NCBI GenBank assembly: GCA_028277025.1
Contig: JAPYVG010000082.1
Span: forward strand, 1-6,539
Direction: 5' to 3'
From: Sulfolobaceae archaeon
GTDB taxonomy: Archaea > Thermoproteota > Thermoprotei_A > Sulfolobales > Sulfolobaceae
Length of the DNA stretch: 6,539 nt
In this document: positions 1-4,962 of the stretch, one piece after another
Position numbering within the stretch: position 1 is the stretch's first letter
How the letters are laid out: the number at the start of each line of letters is the position of its first letter
The notes under the pieces: model-generated
Databases searched by the model: none
What the model saw: only the letters and a program-made list of their open reading frames with translations
Told to the model about the DNA's origin: nothing
Made by a program: the position numbers and the translations under genes

Positions 1-150
1 TACCAACAATATACGGGAGAGGAACAATTACTTAACTTCATTGCACAAGTAGTTGCAAGTGCTCCCCCTGCACAAGGAGGAATGATGGGAGGAGGACAAT
101 ACGGAGGCCCTTACGGCGGATATCAGGATGGTGGATATCCGCCGTACTGA
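1..150 (+). CDS. 3' end of an unrecognised gene with a Gly/Tyr-rich tail (5' truncated by window edge)
   Basis: Frame 1 is open from the first base to TGA at 148-150, giving 49 residues. The first half (YQQYTGEEQLLNFIAQVVAS) looks like an amphipathic helix. The second half is a low-complexity Gly/Tyr/Pro/Gln tail with MMGGGQYGGPYGGY and a final GGYPPY. Such tails are usually disordered and occur on nucleic-acid-binding, coat or assembly proteins, but that is only analogy. The codons are GC-richer than the flanking DNA, as expected for a real gene. I do not recognise the family. The same frame stays open for 27 more codons after the TGA (151-234); see findings. Confidence 0.7.
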   Translation, partial: YQQYTGEEQLLNFIAQVVASAPPAQGGMMGGGQYGGPYGGYQDGGYPPY

Positions 151-234
151 GGAACTACTGAGAAGGAATTTTTACTTGCCTATTTTAATCCATTTCCTCT
201 AGTAGGACGTTTATTGACTCTTATGGAAAAATAA

Positions 235-440
235 GAGATACCATAGAAAATTACATTAAATTCTTTCGTTATACTGTACAAAGAAAGATAGAATAAAACT
301 AGGCGTGAAAATGTTTTATTTTATGATAAATTTTAGGCTTATAGGTAAATCTACTAATTCTGTACCTAGAGATAATATCGTTAATCCTAGATAAAAAACT
401 GAAAGTAAATGAGAGGAACCCTCGCTGGCGGAGAGCTTCC
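235..440. other. AT-rich stretch with no recognisable gene
   Basis: I read both strands and found no frame with a plausible start, ribosome-binding site and coding-like composition. Stops are frequent in all six frames. It is a plain AT-rich spacer between the Gly-rich gene and the GC-richer structured block that follows. Confidence 0.5.
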
Positions 441-451
441 GGTATAAAAAC
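441..451 (+). promoter_or_regulatory. possible TATA box upstream of the structured block
   Basis: GGTATAAAAAC resembles a crenarchaeal TATA box and lies in a locally GC-rich context (gagagcttccggtataaaaac). Transcription would start near 470 and run into the structured region 571-729. No good coding start with a ribosome-binding site follows, so if active it may drive a non-coding RNA. Inference from motif only. Confidence 0.3.
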
Positions 452-570
452 TTTCCTTAAAAATTGAGCATAGTCCACACTACTTACGCCATGGAACCTG
501 CTTTACTCACTAGCGTTAAACTGCTTATTATAGTACAATTAATTTATCTTTTGATACGTCTATTCCCGAA

Positions 571-703
571 CTGGGGGGTGCCTCCAATTGTACTCACCCT
601 TATGTTTTATTCGGGCTTTTTGCCCAACTTCCGGTTCGAGTTGGAGGCGGCCAAGCTCCCCGGCAGACTTTAAGCCCAAGGAGCGTCACGGCCTACACCC
701 CAG
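571..703 (+). ncRNA. GC-rich segment with nested inverted repeats; candidate structured RNA or IS end
   Basis: This block is much GC-richer than its surroundings and holds several perfect complementary pairs. GCCTCCAA (580-587) pairs with TTGGAGGC (641-648). CTGGGGGGTG (571-580) can pair with CACCCCAG (696-703). CGGGC-TTTTT-GCCC forms a small hairpin (612-625). CCAACT (624-629) pairs with AGTTGG (639-644) around TCCGGTTCG, which is mutually exclusive with the first pairing. Hydrophobic or proline-rich frames run through it, but none has a convincing start. Possibilities are a non-coding RNA, or the right end/guide-RNA part of an IS200/IS605-type element whose orfB is gone. No family assignment can be made from the sequence alone. 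Confidence 0.3.
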
Positions 704-729
704 TCAGATCTGTATTACCCAGATCTGAC
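703..729. repeat. perfect 10-bp inverted repeat, 7-nt loop
   Basis: GTCAGATCTG (703-712), loop TATTACC, CAGATCTGAC (720-729). The stem is perfect. It closes the GC-rich block on its right side and lies just before the TATA box at 737-747. It could be the end of the structured RNA, a subterminal palindrome of an IS200/IS605-type element, or an operator for the downstream promoter. No T-run follows directly, so a simple terminator is less likely. Confidence 0.7.
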
Positions 730-736
730 TAATATG

Positions 737-747
737 TTTTATATAAG
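737..747 (+). promoter_or_regulatory. TATA box of the stub gene at 788
   Basis: TTTTATATAAG is a strong archaeal TATA box. Start of transcription is expected near 769, giving a leader of about 19 bases that contains GGTGA (779-783), complementary to the archaeal 16S rRNA 3' end, four bases before ATG 788. Confidence 0.55.
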
Positions 748-787
748 AAAGTCAGACGATTTAGATTATGAAAATTAAGGTGATCAA

Positions 788-874
788 ATGAAACTCCAGA
801 CGCATTACGTTTTCTCTACGGACTTAAAAGTAGTTAGCCCCGCCACCCTAACCAAAACATATAGCCCCGTTTGA
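788..874 (+). pseudogene. truncated 5' stub of a gene, promoter and RBS intact
   Basis: ATG 788 is preceded by GGTGA (779-783) and a good TATA box (737-747), so translation signals are complete. The frame nevertheless stops at 872-874 after 28 residues (starts MKLQTHYVFSTDL, ends KTYSPV). From memory the first 13 residues resemble the N-terminus of a Sulfolobales plasmid/element-borne membrane protein family (DUF1286-like, MKLRTHYVFS...), in which a hydrophobic region follows. Here no hydrophobic region follows and the composition changes after about codon 14. I infer a 3' truncation by rearrangement. The family match is recall, not a search result. Confidence 0.4.
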
Positions 875-971
875 CGGTAAAAAGAAGATAGGTAAGAATA
901 AAAGAGTTAACAGTAGTAAAGATAGCCTCCACTTCATAAGGCGCAAAAAAGAAAGTGAGTTTATAAAGGGG

Positions 972-1340
972 TTATTTCTTTGAACGTCTCTTGTATAAAA
1001 GTCCTAAAAGGGTTAGCAATATCACTATCACAATTTCTGGGGCGTACTGAACGTACCACTGTTGGGAGGTAACTTTAGTTGTAGATGTCTGCACGGATGT
1101 TGTTTGTGTTGTTGTAGTTTGTGTTTCATTACCGAATATAATCGGCGTTTGAATGTTAGCTAATTCTTTTACTAATTGTTGTACTTGTGGGGGTAAACTG
1201 GTATTAGTCCATGTAGTATTGGTATAAGTAGTATTTGTAGTGGTGGTAGTTGTAGTACTGCCTCTTACCGGGTGTAGATAGAACGATATACCGAGAAGAA
1301 CTAGAGTTACCGCTAATATAGGTAAAATTATGTTTCTCAT
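972..1340 (-). CDS. small membrane protein with Thr-rich stalk (122 aa), cell-surface type
   Basis: ATG (complement of 1338-1340) to TAA (972-974). Residues about 4-22 are a hydrophobic signal/anchor. Residues 28-48 are a Thr/Asn stalk with N-glycosylation sequons (NTT, NTS). A mixed segment with helix-like LPPQVQQLVKELANIQ follows, then a second Thr/Gln-rich stretch (about 71-95), a transmembrane helix (about 102-116) and the basic end KRRSKK. This is the layout of an exported protein anchored at its C-terminus with the tail in the cytoplasm, as in archaeal S-layer stalk or pseudo-periplasmic proteins. Known crenarchaeal surface proteins are heavily glycosylated on such stalks. It has its own leaderless promoter and follows the decayed gene 1387-1715 on the same strand. 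Exact family not recognised. Confidence 0.8.
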   Translation of the reverse strand: MRNIILPILAVTLVLLGISFYLHPVRGSTTTTTTTNTTYTNTTWTNTSLPPQVQQLVKELANIQTPIIFGNETQTTTTQTTSVQTSTTKVTSQQWYVQYAPEIVIVILLTLLGLLYKRRSKK

Positions 1341-1362
1341 TAAAGTAAAGAAGAAATGTTAG

Positions 1363-1374
1363 CTTATATAAATT
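1363..1374 (-). promoter_or_regulatory. leaderless promoter (TATA box) of the 972-1340 gene
   Basis: On the minus strand this reads AATTTATATAAG, centred about 28 bases before ATG 1340, the spacing expected for a leaderless crenarchaeal transcript. No ribosome-binding site precedes the ATG, which fits. The box lies just after the stop of the minus-strand pseudogene (1387-1389), so the small membrane gene can be expressed independently. Confidence 0.65.
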
Positions 1375-1386
1375 TATTCACCAGTA

Positions 1387-1715
1387 TTAGTGGACTCCTT
1401 GAGTCCCCATATCATTACTTCCAAAGCCAAACGTTAGGACTACATACGCCATTGCAGATGGTGGTTTCATCACAAATTGTATACCGTTATAGAGTGGAAG
1501 TCCGTTAAATATAGCTGGGCTATTTAATGCTGATGCATCAATAAATATGTAGTTACTTGAAGGAATGATTGGGAAATTAGTCGGTGTAGTCCCATTTAGC
1601 GTATCTTCAACCTCAAAGAAGACTTGTTTATCGGATATCAGATATTGTAGGTTTATAGTCTGACTAAAGTATACTTAACCGGTCTAATCGTAATCTGGGC
1701 ATCCGTGTCTACAAA
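1387..1715 (-). pseudogene. 3' fragment of an unrecognised gene, 5' lost and one frameshift
   Basis: Reading leftwards, frame A gives FVDTDAQITIRPVKYT (from 1715) and stops at 1653-1655. The frame one base off continues from about 1671 as FSQTINLQYLISDKQ..., through DTLNGTTPTNFPIIPSS, to ...YVVLTFGFGSNDMGTQGVH and TAA at 1387-1389. A single lost T in the T-run at about 1666-1668 reconciles the two into one continuous, well-formed protein. The product looks beta-rich and polar, as in capsid, fibre or surface-layer proteins, but I do not recognise it. Its N-terminal part is missing where it abuts the plus-strand fragment at about 1711. No start codon is available. Confidence 0.65.
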
Positions 1716-2280
1716 AAGTTTCTATCAAACTTCATTAGGTTATCATCCTAATTGGAAATGGCATATATCAGCAGGTACAACAAATCCTCAATTAAGTTGT
1801 GATTTTGCTTGTACCCCGTTCAAGATAAATGATTTTGAATTTAAGCCAAAACCTAATACGGTTTATGAGCTCGGAATTAGGCTTATACCTCAAAATGATG
1901 GTACTAATTAGGTTTATCTTTATTTTGTTGATTGGAGTACAGCAACCCTCTATAATGTATACGTTCTAGGAGATGATACAGATGTAGTTACACCAGTGGG
2001 TGGTATATTAGAAGCTTATACTATCAACGAACAAGAACTTTTAGCATTAGGAGACGGGAATGCATTCAAAATAGAGGACGCTAACTGGTTAATAGAGCCG
2101 TGGACCTCAACTAGATGGCCAAACGCTTATGCATATGAAGGTATAAATGGTAATAGTTACTATAATGTACCAAAGAGTATATGGGAGAATATGCAAATAA
2201 AACTAATTATTCACGGAAAATTATATGTGGGCTATAAGATAGGAGGAAACCATTATTCCAATGGGGAAAAGATTTGGTGA
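1711..2280 (+). pseudogene. 5'-truncated unrecognised gene with in-frame amber stop
   Basis: One plus frame runs from about 1711 to TGA 2278-2280, broken only by TAG at 1909-1911. The reading is continuous in sense on both sides: ...LGIRLIPQNDGTN, stop, VYLYFVDWSTATLYNVYVLG, and on to ...KLYVGYKIGGNHYSNGEKIW. The whole is about 190 codons, rich in Tyr, Trp, Asn and Gly, and probably a beta-rich extracellular or structural protein. GTG 1705 is only a chance start inside the junction with the minus-strand fragment, so the true N-terminus (perhaps with a signal peptide) seems lost. The stop overlaps the ribosome-binding site of the next gene, so the two formed an operon. Family not recognised. 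Confidence 0.6.
2276..2280 (+). promoter_or_regulatory. ribosome-binding site GGTGA that decides the start of the 2286 gene
   Basis: GGTGA at 2276-2280 matches the crenarchaeal anti-Shine-Dalgarno and lies five bases before ATG 2286. This favours ATG 2286 over the upstream in-frame TTG 2274 or GTG 2277, which overlap the site itself. It includes the stop codon of the upstream gene, showing translational coupling. Confidence 0.6.
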
Positions 2281-2285
2281 GATCA

Positions 2286-2939
2286 ATGAATCTTAAGAAC
2301 CTCTTCCTAATTCTTACTTTATTTATTATTATATTAATCATTTCTGCTAGCCTATATTTCATATTTAATCATAAACAATCTCAGCATAATCTAGGGAGTA
2401 TTACTAGTAATTCAACTATTGGCCAAAACTCTACCGAGCTAGATTATGCTAAGAAAATCTTAATTGATGCAAAAGAAACTTATCTAAATGCTACAGAGGA
2501 AAATAAGACGTGGATGTACCTAATTTACGAACCGTATTCCAACTTCTCTAAGGAGTTTATATTAAATGCTACGTTTATAAATGGGAGTACAATATCTATA
2601 GGTCATGTACTATATAAATACTTGATCTTACATGTATACTACGAAAATTCTGACTACACTCCTCAAAAAATTCAAGCTAACGGTATAAAAGTTGAGCTTC
2701 TTCCGAATCCGAGCTCTGTGACGTATACCGGTGGAGAGGCCTATCATTATCTGATAACTTGTGATAACAAGACTTATAATGTGACACTGTATTCTATAGG
2801 TTTTGTTGAAGCTTCTTACTATCTTACTGCATCGACCCAAAAAATAGGTAACTTATACATTGTTCAGATTACGATAACGAAAGAGTTAGATAATACCGCA
2901 TATGTTAATGAATTATGGCTAATACTCACAAGACCTTAA
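2286..2939 (+). CDS. signal-anchored extracellular glycoprotein-like protein (217 aa), unknown function
   Basis: ATG 2286 follows GGTGA by five bases; TAA is at 2937-2939. Residues about 6-27 (after MNLKNLF) form a long hydrophobic signal-anchor or signal peptide. The rest is a polar domain with nine N-glycosylation sequons (NST twice, NAT twice, NKT twice, NFS, NGS, NVT), as expected for an extracellular protein of an acidophilic crenarchaeon. Many Tyr/Ile/Thr-rich strands (IVQITITKELDNTAYVNELW) suggest a beta fold. It is translationally coupled to the decayed gene 1711-2280. After its stop the same frame continues as a membrane-anchor-like tail (2946-3074), so the present end may itself be a premature stop. 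No family recognised. Confidence 0.8.
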   Translation: MNLKNLFLILTLFIIILIISASLYFIFNHKQSQHNLGSITSNSTIGQNSTELDYAKKILIDAKETYLNATEENKTWMYLIYEPYSNFSKEFILNATFINGSTISIGHVLYKYLILHVYYENSDYTPQKIQANGIKVELLPNPSSVTYTGGEAYHYLITCDNKTYNVTLYSIGFVEASYYLTASTQKIGNLYIVQITITKELDNTAYVNELWLILTRP

Positions 2940-2945
2940 TTATAG

Positions 2946-3074
2946 GTAGTTCGTGTTTTCTTTGGAATTGTGATTTTTCTTATAATTAACATAATTCTAT
3001 GGAGGAAATCTAAATATATACTGAATAAAAATAAAAATAAGGATAACCGTAATAATATTACACTTATGAGATAA
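2946..3074 (+). pseudogene. membrane-anchor-like C-terminal tail in the same frame as the 2286 gene, or a tiny membrane ORF
   Basis: After TAA 2937-2939, one codon and TAG 2943-2945, the same frame is open for 42 codons to TAA 3072-3074. It encodes VFFGIVIFLIINIILW, a transmembrane segment, then RKSKYILNKNKNKDNRNN, a basic cytoplasmic-type tail. This is what one expects at the C-terminus of a membrane-anchored surface protein. Either two point mutations separated it from the glycoprotein, or it is a separate small ORF starting at GTG 2970 without a good ribosome-binding site. The stretch ends where transposase homology on the other strand begins. Confidence 0.45.
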
Positions 3075-3533
3075 TTAATGAATAGGTAACTCCATGGCAA
3101 TAATCCGTGCGATTTGTAAAATTCTCCAAGGGGCAATAGGACTTGTCAAAACGCTTCTTCTCCACAACTAAAAGACTCGACAAGGTTGTCACTCTTAAGC
3201 CACTTCCACACCTACCTCGGTGTTTCAAGGCAATTAAGCACACCGTACTTGCCACTCATAGTTTCTCCCTCTTCAGTCGATTTGATGAGTTTATCTAACT
3301 CTTCTCTCTCGCCCTTAGTCATATTGTATTTCATGTGTACAATGCAGTATCGTCTCTTTATTTTCATTTGTGAAGAGTTAATAGCACGGTCTAGTGACTC
3401 AACGCCATCGGTAACAACTATCTCGACGTTATATTTCTTCATAGTTGTAGTAAGAGTTCCAAATAGCTTCTCTTGTCCTCTTCCTTAAGTAGGATTAAGG
3501 AGTATGTAAATAGCCTAACAACGCTACAAAAAC
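3073..3533 (-). pseudogene. decayed DDE transposase (MULE/IS256-like), C-terminal half
   Basis: Minus-strand pieces in order: LFTYSLILLKEEDKRSYLEL (about 3445-3520), a frameshift at 3439-3442, then MKKYNVEIVVTDGVESLDRA and on to RRYCIVHMKYN (3442 down to 3212), TAG at 3212-3214, VWKWLKSDNLVESFSCGEEAF, TGA, and PLGEFYKSHGLLPWSYLFIN (to about 3075). VVTDG carries the second catalytic Asp, CIVH is the Cys-x-x-His seen after it in MULE/IS256-type transposases, and DNLVES (Glu at 3176-3178) is the Asn-x-x-Glu catalytic motif. At least three lesions make it dead. The N-terminal part with the first Asp is not recognisable, though VINPVWIRDFLVKRAILR on the minus strand (about 3593-3660) could be a remnant. 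Exact IS name not assignable. Confidence 0.7.
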
Positions 3534-3761
3534 TCTATTACTTAATCTCTCCCCTCAGGATTAACAGATTTGTTAATACTGTTCCCGTTAACGTAAGATT
3601 GCTCTTTTAACTAAAAAATCGCGGATCCACACAGGGTTAATTACCCTGAATTTTTGTAGAGTAAACTGGGGAGTTTATTGAATTTTTCTAACGGGAATAG
3701 AAAGCCGAGATCCCATATAGGTGGTTATACTGCTTACTTAACAATTTTTTAAATTGGATGA
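3534..3761. other. non-coding or heavily decayed stretch with small inverted repeats
   Basis: No intact frame is visible. CAGGGT (3632-3637) and ACCCTG (3643-3648) form a 6-bp hairpin with a 5-base loop. TTCCCGTTA (3582-3590) and TAACGGGAA (3689-3697) form a 9-bp inverted repeat enclosing it. A minus-strand frame around 3593-3660 may be a scrap of the transposase N-terminal region. The pairs may be ends of a small decayed mobile element, but no target duplication is evident. Confidence 0.35.
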
Positions 3762-3959
3762 GAAGAAACTCTATCAGCAAATTGTTTTAATAACCTCTGT
3801 GAGAAGTTTATACATATAAGAATTGTTGAGGATAAGAACGGAGAAAGGTTTCTAGTGATTGAGTCAGATGAGGACTTTGAGAAGTTTAAAGAAGATTTGT
3901 TAAATGTTGCTAGAGAAAAAGCTAAGGATCGCGCCCGTAAACCTTCTTATGAGACCTGA
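3762..3959 (+). pseudogene. coding remnant of unknown small protein (acidic/basic, antitoxin-like composition)
   Basis: The frame is open from 3762 to TGA 3957-3959 and reads convincingly as protein from about 3804: KFIHIRIVEDKNGERFLVIE, then SDEDFEKFKEDLLNVAREKA, ending KDRARKPSYET. Two short strands followed by charged helices recall small antitoxins or DNA-binding proteins, but I recognise no family. No ATG/GTG/TTG with a ribosome-binding site precedes the coding-like part, so the 5' end is probably lost. Its last 38 bases overlap, antisense, the 3' end of the decayed toxin gene 3922-4232, so its own natural C-terminus may also be replaced. Confidence 0.4.
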
Positions 3960-4232
3960 TCTCCCAAATGAAAACTATACAATTTTTCGGAACAACGCTA
4001 TAAAGTATCCTTGTATCCCCCGTAACTTCTATGGAAACATAGGATTGTTATATTTATCCTTACCTAATTTTTCCCTGGCGTACTTCAAAGGATCTTTTCT
4101 TAATAACTCTAATTTTTCAAGAATTAACCTCAATAACTTATCACTAAAATTATCTGCCACGTATTACGTAAATTCTCTATAATCTCTAGCTTTCCTCATG
4201 GAAAACCTCAATTCCTACTTCTCGCAAACCAC
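3922..4232 (-). pseudogene. decayed RelE/ParE-like toxin, inverted paralogue of the gene at 6311
   Basis: From GTG (4230-4232) leftwards, the reading VVCEK, TAG, ELRFSMRKARDYREFT, TAA, then YVADNFSDKLLRLILEKLEL and KYAREKLGKDKYNNPMF aligns along its length with the intact copy at 6311 (about 60% identity by eye). A missing T in the run after ATG-TTT (about 4032) shifts the frame. In the next frame SIEVTGDTRILYSVVPKN, then IVFIWEIRSHKKVYGRDP and TAG at 3922-3924 complete it. RILY plus the strand ending in H-K-K-V-Y is the typical C-terminal half of RelE/ParE-fold toxins. Three lesions (two stops, one frameshift) inactivate it. Its TATA box is still recognisable. It supplies the C-terminal half that the window cuts off from the 6311 gene. 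Confidence 0.7.
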
Positions 4233-4250
4233 ATTAAAAGATGTAGAAAA

Positions 4251-4262
4251 CATATTTAAAAA
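4251..4262 (-). promoter_or_regulatory. leaderless promoter remnant of the decayed toxin
   Basis: On the minus strand this reads TTTTTAAATATG, centred about 25 bases before the former GTG start at 4232. The surrounding DNA, including ATAATATACGAAAAGAG (about 4272-4288), matches that upstream of the intact toxin (6252-6268), so the promoter was duplicated with the gene. Confidence 0.55.
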
Positions 4263-4367
4263 TCTTTCTCTTTTCGTATATTATTTCATTAGGAATAAAA
4301 GTTATAATAATCATAATAACGGTAAAAAAATCATAGTTGTGATTATGTAACCCTTGATTTTACATTT

Positions 4368-4405
4368 GAAAGCGAAATTTAAAAACTCCAGGTCATTTCA
4401 CTTTC
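4368..4405. repeat. operator-like inverted repeat around a TATA-like sequence
   Basis: GAAAGCGAAAT (4368-4378) and ATTTCACTTTC (4395-4405) are inverted copies with one mismatch, separated by 16 bases that include TTAAAAAC. Such an arrangement around an AT box is typical of a dimeric repressor site, but the regulated gene is unclear. The nearest intact gene on the right is the small membrane protein at 4594. Confidence 0.45.
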
Positions 4406-4424
4406 GCCCCAAAGAGAAAAGCTA

Positions 4425-4467
4425 ACGGATAATTAAAATAATAAAAATGACGGATAACTAAAATAAT
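4425..4467 (+). repeat. two 18-bp direct repeats, 25-bp period
   Basis: ACGGATAATTAAAATAAT (4425-4442) and ACGGATAACTAAAATAAT (4450-4467) differ at one position. Their period of 25 bases is iteron-like. They lie in a gene-free AT-rich stretch between the decayed toxin promoter and the small membrane gene. They may be a protein-binding array, a replication iteron remnant or a local tandem duplication. Confidence 0.7.
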
Positions 4468-4530
4468 CTATGAATAAAAAATATAAGGGTTTTAGGTGCA
4501 ACGTTTTTCATAATTCAACTAATTAATTTT

Positions 4531-4542
4531 TTGTATATACTT
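4531..4542 (+). promoter_or_regulatory. possible TATA box of the 4594 gene
   Basis: TTGTATATACTT would place the transcript start near 4562, giving a leader of about 30 bases with AGGAGGT at 4581-4587. A second AT-rich candidate (TTTATAATTATAT, 4547-4559) lies closer. Motif-based only. Confidence 0.35.
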
Positions 4543-4593
4543 AACTTTTATAATTATATTACTAAGAATTCAATTCAATTAGGAGGTAAAACG

Positions 4594-4725
4594 GTGTTCT
4601 ATTCCAGTAGTTCTAATATTGAAAAATTCTTTACAGTTGAATTAATTATGATTTTTATAACGTTATTTATTGTTGCGGGAATTGTGGATATTGCAGTTAG
4701 ATTATTTTTAGAATTATTATGTTAA
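4594..4725 (+). CDS. 43-residue single-span membrane protein
   Basis: GTG 4594 is chosen because AGGAGGT (4581-4587) lies six bases upstream, a strong ribosome-binding site. The in-frame TTG 4531 lacks one and lies within the likely promoter. The product is MFYSSSSNIEKFF followed by a long hydrophobic helix (VELIMIFITLFIVAGIVDIA) and VRLFLELLC, and stops at TAA 4723-4725. It is a bitopic membrane miniprotein. A type I toxin, a small subunit or regulator of a membrane complex, or a surface-element accessory are all possible; the sequence does not decide. The repeats at 4368-4467 lie upstream and may regulate it. Confidence 0.5.
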   Translation: MFYSSSSNIEKFFTVELIMIFITLFIVAGIVDIAVRLFLELLC

Positions 4726-4770
4726 GTTTTTTACTAAGATATATCTAGAAATTACAGCAGTTATGGGACT

Positions 4771-4962
4771 TTAACGTAACTTAAAGATTTTCATCAGCCC
4801 AGGTGGTCCGCCTAAATAACGTTCAACGAACCTGAGGAACGCCTCCACGCTCCTCAGGTTCAGCTCCCCTATCAGCTCCCTGACGACGTTGGTCATGATG
4901 GTGAAGATCGTGAGGTAACCCTGAAGCCTCTCCCTCCTCCAGAACGGTAGACCCAAAATCAC
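4771..4962 (-). pseudogene. GC-rich C-terminal gene fragment abutting the IS element
   Basis: The minus frame reads LPFWRRERLQGYLTIFTIMT, NVVRELIGELNLRSVEAFLR, FVERYLGGPPGLMKIFKLR and stops at 4771-4773. Its GC content is far above the AT-rich neighbours, and the text looks helical and protein-like. GTG 4962 and GGAGGTGA just before it belong to the end of the transposase gene, so this is more likely the tail of another gene fused to the IS end than a complete gene. VEAFLRFVERYLG faintly recalls the C-terminal region of some IS transposases, but I cannot name the family. Confidence 0.4.
4944..4961 (+). repeat. IS terminal inverted repeat, left
   Basis: ACGGTAGACCCAAAATCA, an 18/18 match to the complement of 6142-6159. 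It covers the TGA stop of the transposase reading frame (4959-4961). Confidence 0.75.

Noticed and set aside
631..645. tRNA T-arm-like GGTTCGAG
   Set aside because: No acceptor, D or anticodon arms can be assembled around it.
464..673. Hydrophobic plus-strand frame (TTG 464 or ATG 491 to 673)
   Set aside because: No ribosome-binding site, no convincing start, and the second half lies in the GC-rich base-paired block where several frames stay open by composition; treated as non-coding.
680..875. Weak similarity between SPRSVTAYTPV (about 676-708) and SPATLTKTYSPV (836-871)
   Set aside because: Only about half the bases match and one codon must be gapped; could be chance.
3186..3488. Open plus-strand frame of 100 codons
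   Set aside because: It is antisense to transposase text with recognisable catalytic motifs (VVTDG, CIVH, NLVE).
3904..4182. Open plus-strand frame of 92 codons
   Set aside because: It is antisense to the decayed toxin, whose minus-strand reading matches the intact copy at 6311; the plus frame is a shadow.
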